A program made the translations under genes and the position numbers. A stretch of DNA of 64,000 nucleotides from assembly GCA_963576725.1 (NCBI GenBank), contig OY755246.1:78457540-78521539 (forward strand), written 5' to 3'. This DNA comes from Azorinus chamasolen (Eukaryota > Mollusca > Bivalvia > Cardiida > Solecurtidae). A model generated the notes under the pieces. That model was given only the letters and a program-made list of their open reading frames with translations. It did not search any database and had not been told where the DNA came from. Of the stretch, positions 24,201-38,700 are shown one piece after another. Position 1 is the first letter of the stretch, and the number at the start of each line of letters is the position of its first letter.

Positions 24201-27200
24201 AAAACAACAATACCACAGCAGCAAATATTTTGGATCTTACCATGCTATTCTAAATACCCAGAGTGTTGTAAAAACGAATTCGGGTTTATTCATTGACAAA
24301 CTATACAAACATTCTGTTTTTATATGTCATCTAATAAAAGAAACGACCTGACTAGCACTGGCAATCATATACAAGAACGTTAACCCATTCCCTCATAGAC
24401 TACTTTTAGACCCAACCTCTTTGAATAAATCTTCCCAAAAGGAGTATATACGAGCGAAAAGAAATTTTTCATAATTGCGTAGTTTTGAAGCCATTTGAGC
24501 TGATGCTCTATTTATCACAATAGATTCAAAACTGACTACATTACAGACGCGTCAAAAGACGTCAGTAGGAGGGAATGGGTTCACATACCCTTGAAGCACG
24601 TACTGCTTTGTGCTGCATGTGTTTAGTTTGTTCATTCTGCCTTTCTTTGTCATAGTTCATGTACATGTACATATTGGTGACTAGCCAAAGACACCACACC
24701 ACAACCTATCTAAAGTGACCAATAAACAGGTATTAGTGCCTTTAAAAAGCAAGTGGTTGCTTAATACAGGAAAAAGGTAATGCAGAATCAGATATAGGAA
24801 TTTTCTGCATAACTTTTGTTCAGCATCATGTTTCCACCTGCCTTTAAGACCCAGGAGTATGCCTTTTTAAATGATCGCTTTAGAAGGGTGCTACTGTAAT
24901 TACTGATATGATATGACATGTCATAACGTGGCGTGCCGTGACGTGACAGCAACAAACATGTAAACTGTTGATTAATTAATATACATTGTTCTGTTTTATC
25001 TCCACAGACATGCTCAACCCTTCGCTTGCTATTCGCGTCAATATACCTACCTGTAAATAGTGAAGACCCAGATGAGACAGCTCCTACAGGAGCTGTCTCA
25101 CTAGGGTCTGCACTATTTACAAGTTGATTGTGCAACCAGTGCACTCCACAGCAGTGATTGCACAGCGATATACTTGTACACGGTGAAGATATATGTAATT
25201 ATACAACAGGGCATGGGTAAAGAAGGAGAAATGTATTTTAAAATTCAGCAAGCGAAGGGTTAAATTGTTAACCGTTACTCTATAAAGACACCTTTATACG
25301 CCTTTGCAAAAAGAGTAGACCTAGATCAGACGGCCCCTACAATGTATGCTATGTTTGCTTATGACGTCATATAGATATGACTCTGCACTTTCTGCCTTAT
25401 TTAAATATGCATGTGTTCATATGTTCACACCTATAGATAATAAATATGCATGACGTCATTACTTCTTACATGAATATTCAAAGAGTAAATTGTTAATTCC
25501 CCTATTATATTAGATAAACCCATCCTTTTTCAATTGTGGGATATGACCTGTACAAGAAAAAGAAACATTTCCTAGTGACAGCCTTTGACATTGATTGGTA
25601 AAGCAAACAGAACAGATCCTGATCATTGAAGCGTTATCTGATCTGGATCTACACTGTTTGCCTATGCCCAATACAATATATATTGAATCACAGGTGTATT
25701 CGTAAATAATGCATATTCAAACAGAACAGACCCAGATTAGACGGCCCTTGGACGTGCTCTATTTGCTTATGAAATAATAGAGGTCTGATTCTACACCTAC
25801 CTCTACAGTAAAAATATTCCTAATATCATAATGGCATTATTAACGCGTTCCCTCCTAGACTATTTTTAGACCCAACCTCTTTGAATAAATCTACCGAAAT
25901 GGAGCATTTACTAGAGAAAAGGTTAATTTTAGAATTGTGTAGTTTGAAACCATTGTGATAAATAGAGCATTTGCTCCTATAGAGCAAATGCTCTATTTAT
26001 CACAATGGTTTCAAAGTGTGACTTTTACAGGGGTGCCAAAATGCGTCACTGGGAGGGAATGTGTTAAAGTTCAGCTAATTAATATTCATTATGTACATAT
26101 AGTGAGTATTTCTTACACATATGTAATCATGAGGCAAAGCGTTTCTACCAACCGCTCTACATATTCCCGTATTGGATGACATGCCTAATCGGGGTCTGCT
26201 CTGTTAGCTTATGCCGTTATTAAATCAATCCGGTATTTTGAATAATAGAATTCTTATAACGCTTTCCTTTGCTAACAGAGATGATCAAGATCACAGGCTC
26301 CTATATAAGCCGGGTTTGCTCTCTCTCTGTTTTCTTATGAAAAGATATAACAGAATTGACTCTATAGTTCCTACTACCAAGTCCACCTTTTTTATGTTCA
26401 TATATTGTATACGGTTATAAAAAAACAGCTGATAAATGTCCATGAAGTTATTATTTCTAACATGAATATGCAACAGGGACAGCTTTAAGTAATCACCTGT
26501 TCTTGTAGATCCCCATATTCATACATTCTGTGGATTGTATTGTTTATTTTTTCATGCGCGTGTTTTTTGCACTGGGTTTATTGATCTCGTGGAAGAAAAT
26601 GAATACATGTATGTTGGCAAACGATCAATAACGTTTATTCTAATGCAGTTAATGCAGTGTATATCATATGTATAGTCCCGATTTATGCGTGAAACATAAG
26701 CCATACATATATATACATGTGCTTACTTCTGTCTACAACAGAACCTGTCCTAAGCGACCATTCCTTAAATGAACACAGAAGTCTTCAAAAGCAAGTGGTT
26801 GCTTAATGCATGGCAACAGTAATGCAGAAAGTCCCAATATGACCTTTTTGCATTTAAGCCTTACAGACACATAATAAGACCTCGTTTTGATTGGTTCTAC
26901 TGTATATACAAATGTACAGTTAACCCCTCTAAACCGGAAGTTCAAATAAAGGTCATTGCCCGTCTTTAGGACAGATGGCAGCAGGGGGCAAGTCTGCATG
27001 ATTTCACCTAGGATTTTCCAGTTCCGTCATATTGATTCCTTTGGTGGCATATGAGGAGCTCCGATGGAGCAAAATTAATGCGTTGTTTATCACAATGGTT
27101 TCAAAACTACATAAATCTAAAATCACTTTTCTCTAGTAAATGCTCCTTTACGGTAGTTTTATTAAAAATGGATATAAAAATAGCATATGAGGTAATGGAT

Positions 27201-30200
27201 TAAGCAGCAACCTGCCTAAAAGATATCAATGTTTCTTTATCAAAATCTCGTTTTTCGTTTTTCTGTGGTTCTTTATTCTTGTTATGCTGAGTGTCACTTG
27301 TCTTTTATTTACAAACAGAGTTTGGATCCAGATGTTAACCCAGGTAACATGATCAAGATCCAAACTGTTTGATACTCAGTCCATAATTTCTCAAAATCTT
27401 GCAAAGTTTCTCAAAATTTCTGCAAAAAAATCTCAAAATTTCTGCAAGATATCATTTGACAGTGTCATACGTGTACCTTATAACAGGTTTAGCATTACAA
27501 TAAAACCTCTTTATCCAAACTCCCATGAATATTAATTTAAAACATGTTGACTGTGTGACTATTCATGGCTTGAACGTTTATGATTTCACATTATAGATTC
27601 AAGTTTGGCTACGACAGAAACTTCGAAATTAGAACTGTGTGTATGGTTACACCATGAGCAAACAAAGCAGGGTCCATGCTTATAAAGCTTTTAGTTGAGT
27701 CTGAGTTTCGTTCTCAAGCTTTTGATTGGTCAGATTTGAGTTTTCAAGCTTTTGATTGGTCAGATTTGAGCCAGAAGCTCAAATCTGACCAATCAAAAGC
27801 TTGAGAACGTACTCAGACTCAACTCAGATAAGCATGGACCCAGACCCTGATGAAACAGTTTCTACAGAAGTTGTCTAGTCAGGGTCTACTCTATTTACCA
27901 AGGTGCCACAAGTTGTCCATATGAGGGGAATGGTTAAAGCGATCATCAAACTGAAATCTTAGTCTGGGTCTTACATGCAACCCATTACCTCATAGGCTAT
28001 TTTTAGAAACAACCTCTTTGAATAAATCTACCGAAAAGGAGCATTAATTAGAGAAAAGGAATTTTTTTAATTTTGTAGTTTGAAACCATTGTGATAAATA
28101 GAGCATTTGCTCCTATAGGAGCAAATGCTCTATTTATCACAAATGGTTTCATAATGGTTTCATAAAGTGATGGTTTCATACAATGGTTTCATAAAGTGAC
28201 TTTTACAGAGGCGTCAAAAGTCATCAATATGAGGGAATGAGTTAACGCAGGACAAAGGGGTTCTTCCTGCATTAACCCTTTTCTTTATATAAACGTATTT
28301 TCACGCATTTGCAAACAGGGCAGACCCAGATCAGAAGGCTGGCTCCTCGAGGAGCCGTCTGATCAGGGTATACTCTGTGTGTTAATATATCTGTTTCTTT
28401 TCTTTCTAAAATGTCTACAGTGTTCCTACAGTGTTCCACCTTCTATATTTCTTTCTAAGTATATTCTGTTAATCAATATTCACTAGATATTGAAATTTGA
28501 CCTAAATACAGAACTGGGAAAGGGTTAAAAGATCCGTCTGCTTTTAAAAACATTTATGTTTATTCGTTTATTAGTCGATTTAAAGAGGTTTTACTGCATT
28601 TATAATGCTTTCAGGTTACACTGATCTGGTGTCATTTAGTACATTCCAGTCCTTTGGTTATTTCTCTAAATAACCACCTGTAACTTAAGCTGATTTAATA
28701 CGAATATTCGAAATAAAATGTGTGCTAGCTTTACAAAATGGCTGCACTATCGTGTGAGAGGATACCAAATTGGGTGTTATATCTGCAGTTTTTTACCTTT
28801 AAGCGGACTTTATTTACGGCGTTTGTGCCATCAAGTGCCTGCTAAATAATCCACTTGTGGTCCCACTGGTGTTTTACTGAATTATTGGTGGGATTAACGT
28901 CACAGGAAATTGCTCACTCGGTCAATAAAGAAGAGAGTTTCAAGTTTATAAGAATTTAGACTGTGGATAATTAAATTGAAATTTTATTGCACGGCCGTGT
29001 AAAGAGTTCATGGGTTTTACTTTTTTTATTTTGAATTTAGAAAATCTCAATAAGTGACATTTCCTTCACTCTTTCCCTGTTGAATCTTCTTGTTAGAAAT
29101 AATGACATCATGAATATTTGTTAGCTGATTTCTATAGCTCCATAATTATAAACACATATATTTTTGGAAGTGGTTGAAACTGTAGAGTCAGATCTATTGT
29201 AATAAGCAAACAGAACATACCCTGATCAGACGGCTCCTACAGGAGCCGTCTGGTCTTGGTCTGCTCTGTTCTGTTTGCAAAGGCGCGAAAAATGCGTTTT
29301 ATTAAAGGAAATCGTTTAGCGTCTTTAGCGTCCATGTATTGTCGTCTGTTTCAATTTTTTCAAATTCTGATCTTCTTCCATTTTGACTAAAATAATTAAT
29401 AACATCAACACACAACCTTGATCCTGATAAAACGCTTGGTTACCCGGCGTCTGTTCTTGATCTAAACTGTTTGCAAATGTGGTCACATATTTGCAGCGAA
29501 CAAGTTTGTGTCTAGTACAAAGACCTATGCTAACACTGTGTTATGATAGGTCTGTTGCTAGTATCATGTTCTTTGGATTTGTGTAATCAGTGTTTATGCA
29601 GATTCCGACTAGAGAGCTCTTCTCCTGTAGTGGCCTTCTGATCAGGATATACACTGTTCCAAGCTGTATATAGTTTTCATATTATACAGAATCTTCCCTC
29701 TTCGAATTAGAATTAGATTCGCTCAACATATGGTTAATTTCGTATGCATGTACATGTTTTTACACGATATGGCTCGGAGCCTTCTGCAAGTTAGAATACT
29801 AATACATTGCCGAATAAATCGGGTTTTCGATATCAAACACTCGACCGTTGTGTTTACTCCAGCGTTTATTCGACTGGTTTTCTTGCGATATACTTCTATT
29901 CGGTATATACGATCTAGTATATTCAGTATATACGATCTAATGCTTTATGTTATTTTTAGGCATTTTTAAAACACGCTGCAAGTATGGACTATCACTTTAC
30001 CCCATTCCCTCATATTGACGACTTTTGATGACTCTGTAAAAGTCACTTTGTGAAACCATTGTGATAAATAGAGCATTTGCTCCTATAGGAGCAAATGCTC
30101 TATTTATCACAATGGTTTCAAACTACAATATTCTAAAATTTTCCTTTTCTCTAGTTAATGCTCCTTTCGGTAGATTTATTCAAAGTGGCTGGATCTAAAA

Positions 30201-32748
30201 TTAGTCTATGAGGTAATGGGTTAAAACGCGCTGCAGGTAGAGGATATCACTTTAAGCAACCACCTCCTTTAACAAACCCATATTTACTCATATGTGTATT
30301 ATCCATAAAGTGTTCACTTTAGAAGGGTCCTATTATTATTATTATTTATTTCTGCAACAGCAGGTTGGAGGCGTCCACATTTTAAACAATTACCTCGATC
30401 GCAACTAATCGGCTATTCCCGGATAAATCCGTGTATTTCGTAGAAAGCCGAGTTGTTCCGATGACAAGTTATCTGTCTTTGGTGACAGCTGTCACTTTCA
30501 CGTTCATAAATTGCCCACAGGACAGTTATCGTCCGAAAAGAAAGTATCGTCTGCTTCAATTCTGAAAACCGTATTTCTTCGATTTGTTTGAAAAACAAAC
30601 ACTGAGTGTCTAAAAATTTAGATCCAGTCCTGAGTCCTGCCATCTGGATCCAAAAGCGGAAGCTATGAGAATTTCGCCCCTTCATCACTGAATTCCCAGA
30701 GTGGGCTAGTCCATCATTGTTTTATGGAAGCGTTCATACAGTTTGAAGGGTAACATATACTAGAGAATTTTGAATGACAAACAGTGCAGACCCTGATCAG
30801 AGGGATCCTCTAGGAGCCCTCTTATCTGGGTCTACACTGTTTGCAAATGAAAGTGCACTAGTTTCAGGTATAAGGGTCAAATGAGTACATGTACATGCCA
30901 CGTGACTCAAATAAGCTGTTTGTCTAGTTATTAATAGTAGTGATTCACTTTTACATCATAGATCTAAGAAATACAATATATATACATATATTATACTGCA
31001 TTTGTTATAAGTAGCATCTCCTAGTCAAAGCGAAAATTGTCGTCTGGTAAACGTGTCATTTGTTCAAAGTGTCGTCTGCTTACTATGTTGAGGTATTATT
31101 TAAAACAGATAATTTAACAACTGTCAAACAGCCTTACCGAGTAAACCAAGGTAAATCGCATGTGATCTGGATCCAAGCTCAGCGAAAAGTGTCGTCTGCT
31201 AATATTGTCGTCTGCTTAAATTGTCGTCTGTTAAATATGCTGAGGTATCTAATAAATATTTAACGACTGTCAAACAGCCTTACCGAGTAAACCAAGCTAT
31301 ATCCCCTGTGATCTGGATCCAAGCTGTTTACGAATGACACTTAATGCAACAAAAATAAGTGTTTTATCGTGTATCGCTTCATGTATATCTTCTTATCATT
31401 TATGAACTGTCAAAGCAGGCCGACATTTGTCACTGGCTCGTTGGTCTAGGGGTATGATTCTCGCTTCGGGTGCGAGAGGTCCCGGGTTCAATTCCCGGAC
31501 GAGCCCTACTTTTTATTAATCCTTTTGTATACTCTATTATATTGAACTCCTCCGTCCACGAATATATTAAAGTAATCCTTTAATCAAATAAGCCCTTCTA
31601 TGCCTCTGCAAACAGAGAAGACCTAATATCTTATCCTACGCAAACCGAGCAGACCCTGATCAAGGTCTGCTCTGTTTGCTTATAGGATAAGATATAGATA
31701 TGATTCTATAGTTTCTATTTTGGGCAAAAGTTCCTGTGTTATTTATTATTTTAACAATAAAGCTAATTAACTCTCCTAGGCTATTTTAGACCCAACCGCT
31801 TTGAATGTATCTACCGAAAAGGAGTATTAACTAGAGGAAAGGAAACAATTAGAATGTTGTAGTTTGAAACCATTGTAATAAATCGAGCATTTATCACAAT
31901 GGTTTCATAAAGTGACTTTTAGAGAAGCACAAAAATGCGTCACTAGGGGATAATGTGTTAATATTCATGATGTCATTATTACTTGCATGAATATTTATGA
32001 AGGAAACTGTCAATGAAACCAATCAAATATTCTTTGAAAAGTGTCTGTTTGTAGCAAACTGTGTAAACTCTGATCAGACGGCTCCTACACGAACCCTCTG
32101 ATCTGGGTCTACACTGTTTGAAAATGGCTAATATGTGTGTTTTTCCGCATATAGAATACATGTAACAATTTACACTTGGTGTTCACGTACAGATTACAAT
32201 GAAAATAATGCATTTACCCTTTAACCCTTTTCTTCATGAATATTCATGTCAGAAACAATGCCATTATAAATATTAATAAGATGTTCTTTTTAATGACACA
32301 TGGAAACATGGAAACATGGAAACATATCTTTTTCTGTCTCTCTCTCACACTCTCTGTCTCTGTCTCTGTCTCTCTGTCTCTCTGTCTCTATGTATGTCTG
32401 TCTCTGTCTCTGTTTATCTGTCCCCGTCTCTGTCTCTGTATCTGTCTCTGCATGTCTCTCTGTCTCTCTCTGTTTCTCTCTGTCTCTGTCTATATGTCTC
32501 TCTGTCTCTTTCTCTCGGAATCTCTGTTTCTGTCTCTGGCTCTGTCTCTGTATACGTCTGTATCTGTCTGTCTCTGGGCCTCTCTGTCTGTCTGTCTTTC
32601 TCTGTGTATCTCTCTGTATCCCTGTCTCTCTCTCTCTGTCTCTCTCTATCTATATCTCTGTCTCTCCGTCTCTCTGTCTCTGGGTCTGTCTGTCTGTCTG
32701 TCTGCCTGGGTCTGTCTATCTGTCTGTCTGTCTGTCTGTGTCTCTCTG

Positions 32749-32782
<34 letters not shown>

Positions 32783-35700
32783 TCTGTCTCTGTCTTTTCC
32801 CTCCCTCCCTCTCTCTCACTCTCTGTCTCTCTGTGTCTCTCTGTGTCTCTTTCTCTGTCTCTCCTCTCTGTCTCTCTGTCTCTCTGTCTCTCGCTCTCTC
32901 GCTCTCTCTCTCTCTATTTGTCTTTCTTTACTGAACTAAGGAAAAATAATTAAAAAACAAACAAAAAACCCAACACATGTGTATTTTTCTCAAGTATCTC
33001 TCCTAAACAATACAGTGTTTCATTTATAAGTAATTCTTAATATCATGCTGAAAGATTTTGAAAATAAGCTCGTTAGGATGCCCTCTGATCTGGGTATACA
33101 TTATTAGCCTACGTCCTTCTCTGTAGGCACACACGCACGCATTAACCCATTACTCCATACAGGCGACATTTAACCATTTGCTTACAATTAAAAATAATGT
33201 CTGCTTAATCTAAAACCTGTTACCATTTTCCTTTAATTCCGATTCAGTCATCTAACCTGTAGAAGACGACTGACATATTTGCATACAGAGTAGACCAATG
33301 TCTTCTCCGCTTGATCACGGAACAGTACACAGTAAAACCTGTATTAAGCGCCCATCAAAACGAAGTCTAATTATGGGTATGTAAGGCAGGTGGTAGCGTA
33401 AAACAGTTGACAGTTAACTTCTATACTTTTGACATGCATTATACACCACCTGCTTTTTAGCCCTTTCCTTCATATAGACGTGTTTTCACGCATTTGCAAA
33501 CAGAGTAGACCCAGATCAGACGGCTCCTCTAGGAGCCGTCTGATCAAGGTCTGCTCTGTTTGCTAACAGAATTTGATAGATCTGGGGTTTTTTGCTTTCT
33601 AAAATGTCTACAATGTTCCATCTTCCATATATCTTTATAACTATTTTGTTAATGAATATTCAGTAGGTATTGAAATTTGGCCTAAATACAGAACAGGGAA
33701 AGGGTTAAGACTAATATGTTCAATAAATGAGTGGCTGCTTATGACAAGTTTTATTGTATATCTGATTCTGCCAGGGTCAATCCTTTCCAGATTTCTGACA
33801 GGGTCAATCTTTTCCTGTTTTCTGACAGGGTCAATCTTTTCCAGATTTCTGCCAGGGTCAATCTTTTTCCAGATTTCTGCCAGGGTCAATCTTTTTCCAG
33901 ATTTCTGCCAGGGTCAATCTTTTCCAGATTTCTGACAGGGTCAATCTTTTCCTGTGCTCATACATTATTATAACAATCATCTCATTTATAAGTACAATCC
34001 ATGCGACGATTTCGATGAATTTAGAAAACAGATTAGATCCAGAGCAGACGCCGAGTAACTCGGCCTCTCAACTAACTTAGTTGACAATCTGATTGCGGTA
34101 ATTGTTAAAAAGAAATAAAAGAAAAATCAACTATGTTAATTTTAAGAATTTCGGGAAACAATTGTTTTAAAGACAGACATCGTGGGTTGTTAAGAAATTG
34201 AATACATTGCTATGACAACTAGTATGGAACCGGATATAAATACTTAATAAGCAAACAGAGAAGATCCTTATTAGGCAGCTCCTACAAAGGCTGGCTGGTC
34301 TGGATTTGTCCCGTTTGTCAAAAAAAAGAAGATAAAGCGTCTCTATAAATAAACGGATAATTCTATGAACGTTAACTAAATTGACAATTTCCATTAATTG
34401 TAATCTGCTATAAAATCATAGAGTTTATTTTCTCCATTTGTTTTCTCCACATAGTCTCCCCACTACTTATTTTCTCCACCACTTATTTTCTCCACCACTT
34501 ATTTTCTCCAACATGTATTCTCTCCACCACTTCTTTTCTCCACCATTTATTTCAACGGCAATTCTAAGTGATCCTATAACAATCTTTTATAGTATAAAAA
34601 AACAATGACATAAAACTGTATGATATAAAAAAAATGTATGATTCTTTAAAAGTAGGGCTCGTCCGGGAATTGAACCCGGGACCTCTCGCACCCGAAGCGA
34701 GAATCATACCCCTAGACCAACGAGCCGGTCACGCTTACTTTTGCGACAACTGATAAGAAAAATAGTGCTTACAGTTGTAATATGAAAATGTGAAAAACAA
34801 ACGCACAGTGTAGGTCCAGATAAGAGTCTGAACCGTTTAGCATTCAAAATGCACTTGCTGTTCATACTAAATAGGCTTTCAACCATTTTCCTGAGCGAAA
34901 CGTATTTTGACACATTTGCAAACAGTGTCGACCTAGGATCAGTTGGTTCATGTAGAATCTGTCTGAACACGGCCTGATAGCTTATGTAATTATATAGTAA
35001 AGTACACAAGTACCTAGTTATAGTCTACTTTCAGTCCGAATGACCACTCGGCCGACTGTACATTTACTCCCCTGGTCACTGAGCCATTCGCCTACAGTAA
35101 TGAGTACTGCTAACATATGACACAGTCATGCAGCCACAGTAACAGCTAGTGACCCTCACAGGTACCCATTTAATCCGTGGGTGGAGAGGTGGTGCGGGTG
35201 GGAGACACAGAAAAGCGTCTCTGAAATCTCCGTGAGGGACCGGGATCTGAACCCCAGACCTCTGGATTGGTAATCAAGCGCGTTACCACTAGATCACCGC
35301 ACACCACAATACCGGTAGATCTGATTCTATAATATCATGAGCAAACCATTCTGTGTTGAACTGTTCAGACACAACTAAAAGTCAGCTAACTACAGTAAAA
35401 CCTCTCTATAAGGGTCACTAAATTTTGTTAATTAATGTGTATTTAGGTAAGGTGGCTGCTTAAAGCAGCGTGCAAGTAATAGGAGCGTTCTGTTTTACTT
35501 TCACCTTGTTTTAAGCAGCCACCTGCCTTTAACACAAAATACTTGATGTAATTTAGTGGTCGTTATGGAGAGGTGTAACTGTATTCATGATGTCATTATT
35601 CAACAAATAAATATCCATCTGGAAAAGAGATGACCTTTTACACTTTGCTTCATATAAATGTCATACCATGCCATTGCGGAGTAGAGCCGTATGATCAGGG

Positions 35701-38700
35701 CCTACTATGTTTGCTATGCAATTATATGGATCAGATTCTACATTTTTTGTTAAGACCAACAACTCCTTTTTAAATTTTTACTTTTTACCTATGCAAACAG
35801 TTTGGAACCAGATGAGACGCCGAGTAACTCGGCGTCTCATTAGGATCCAAACTGTTTGTTACTGTTGCTGTTTTTGAAACAAAAATGAAGAAAATAAGAA
35901 AAAATGAAAATTTATAGCAGACGACAAAGTTAGCAGACGACAGAGTTTGGCAGCTAAAGGGTTAATGGATATTAATGAAGTGATCAATACACGCAATTTG
36001 TTTTCGTTATGAAAGGGTTGCTCAACGATGGACCGTTCCGCTGTGGATGACTTTAACCGCTAATTAGATTATTTTTTAAAATGGTATATTAAAACATGAT
36101 TTTTCTAAAGCAGAAACTAAAGAATCATGCCTATATTATTCCATATGCAAACAGAGCAGACCCTAGTCTGAGTCTACTCTGTTTAGAAAGTCGTAGAAAA
36201 GCGTATTTGTGGAGTAAAACGTTAAATATATTTATTTATAACATAACACGTGGCTTCAGCGTGACGTAACACTATCATTTATTTTTTGATAATCATGGGC
36301 ATATAATCACTAGTGAATAACATTCGAACGACCGAATGACATTCGAACGATTCATACGCGCTGTCAAAACAAACAAACTGGCGGACGGTGGTCGACCTAC
36401 CTGTCCACGATTGAGTCACGATAGATGGCAAAGGATTGTTGGCACTTGCGCCTTAATTTCGATAAAATAATACAAATTGTAATCGCTGTCAGGAATCATA
36501 TACAAAATGTATGCCAAAAAAGACCTACCAGCTACTCTGACCCATACAATCAATTCTAAATCTACATTTAAATTAAAATGCCTCCTCAACTTTGCATTTT
36601 CTTCACCGCATGTCCTTTTGTTTATGCAGATTTCTACTCATACAAATATCTCATCAATCAACAACAATAGTCATCTGAATCCAGCACAGCACAAACATAT
36701 TTCAAATATGCTATACTCACTAACTCAGCTGACCGCGAAAATCTTCCTCCTGTTCCAACACATTTTATGCAGCAGTTCGTACTGAATCTTTTGTCCATTT
36801 CAAACATTTTCACTGAACTTGAATCGAGATTTTTTTCTCGGTGGAAATGTCCATGTCCATGTGTATACATACAACACTAATGAAGGGCTTAATATACCAA
36901 AACGAAGGCGCATTTCGAATCCCATTGACAGTGAGTGTCGGACGTGTCAACCCAACTGGCGACTGTATGTAGGTCTTCATGTAAATGGCGCGCTTTACAT
37001 AGACACATGTTGTGTACAATGACGTCATAATGTGACGTGCTTGTAACTATGTATGTCAAAACTGTAACTCAAAAATTATTTTGACGTGTTTCTGTATGTT
37101 TTTGTATCATAAACTATCACAGTTAAATTGAATACCAGAGAGGTCTGAATTAGATCCTGGTTGATATGACAGTAAGTAAAAAATAAAGTTGGAAAATTTG
37201 GACCTACTTTGTCCCAGTTACCTAGCGAACCTAATAACACCTTTCATTCATCATTTCTATATGTAAGGAGAATTTATAACAATCCACGTTACTGCTGAAA
37301 TATTGGCTGCAAATAACATTTGTGTGTGTTATGTTATAAATAGGATCTTGCATTCGTGTTCATGATTATTGGATTTATTAAATGAGTCTTTTTAAAACGA
37401 TAAAAAAAACCTCGCTAAAGCTCGTTTTTTATCGTTTTAAAAAGACTCATTTAATAAATCCAATAATCAAGAACACTCATGTAAGATCCTCTATGTAAAT
37501 TTACTGAAAAGACGTATATCACAAGAAAACATAGAATATACGCTAAATAAGAGCCAAACGTCCACGTGTTTGATGTCGGTGGCCTGCTGTTATTCGCCGA
37601 TCTATTAGTATTTATTGCGGTTGCATTTTAGCTTCGCACCAGTTCTAAATACAGTAAAACCTCTCTATAACGGCCACTAAATTGTGTTAATTAGTTGGTA
37701 TTTAGGGCAGGAGGCTGCTTAAAGCAAGGTGAAAGTAAAACAGAACGCTCCTATAGCAGCGTTCTGCTTTACTTTCACCTTGCTTTAGGAGCGTTCTGTT
37801 TTACTTTCACATTGCTTTAAGCAGCCACCTGCCTTTAACACAAAATACTTGATGTAATTTTGTGGTCGTTATGGAGAGATTTTATTGTAGACCAATATTA
37901 TTTTGCTGTACAAGAAAAAAGTAAGCATCATCGAAAAAGGTTCATTTTGTGTCACAGTGGCAGTTTTCGTTATAAGTTAAAATTGACAATCTGTATCAGA
38001 ATATTGATTATAACCAATGTTTAATGATTTTATTGAACATATGCGTTTGTTGTAGAGACTATTACTTTAACACCGACACCCAACACCCAACACTCAACAC
38101 CCAACACCCAACACGAACACACACGTCTTAAGGGCGGAATTGAGTTTATTTATTCGTTTTATTTTTCGTATCGTGTATTGACCCTAGAGTTCTGAAACTC
38201 TGCTGGATGGTTAATACATACGAACATCCAACGACAAAAAAAGACAACTAATTACAAATTACAACACCAGCATCCAACGATAATAAGCAGTTATTACAAC
38301 ACGGGCAAAAGTTATTATACACGAACATCCAATGATAAAAAACAGCAACAGTTATTATATCTACTATCGAGCATCCAACGGTAAAAAAACCAAAATACAG
38401 TTATTACAAAGAAGCATCCAACGATAAAAAAAAGACAAAAAAAAAACCCAGTTATTATTTTTGAGCATCCGACGATGAAAAACAAAACACGGTTATTGCA
38501 CATGAACACGCAATGATAAAAAAGATATAAAAAAACCCAGTTATTACAAAACATCCAACAAAAATTGCATATATTGTATATAGGGGCTGCTTCTGCGCGA
38601 AACATTATTTTGCCGTATGACTACTTTTTTTAACGTTTCCCCTAAAAAGACCTTTGGCATCTTTGCAAACAGAATAGACAAATATCAGATACCCCATGTA

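Noticed and set aside
24788..25144. 118-codon open frame as a gene
   Set aside because: It lies entirely in a pB-C element and a Tig-A remnant; the same peptide recurs in other copies.
32236..32953. Three overlapping open frames of more than 200 codons
   Set aside because: All lie in a TCTCTG simple repeat with Ser/Leu/Cys/Val-only translation; no domain and no codon structure.
35240..35305. A third tRNA gene
   Set aside because: A and B boxes are present but the anticodon arm does not fold and a SINE-like body follows.
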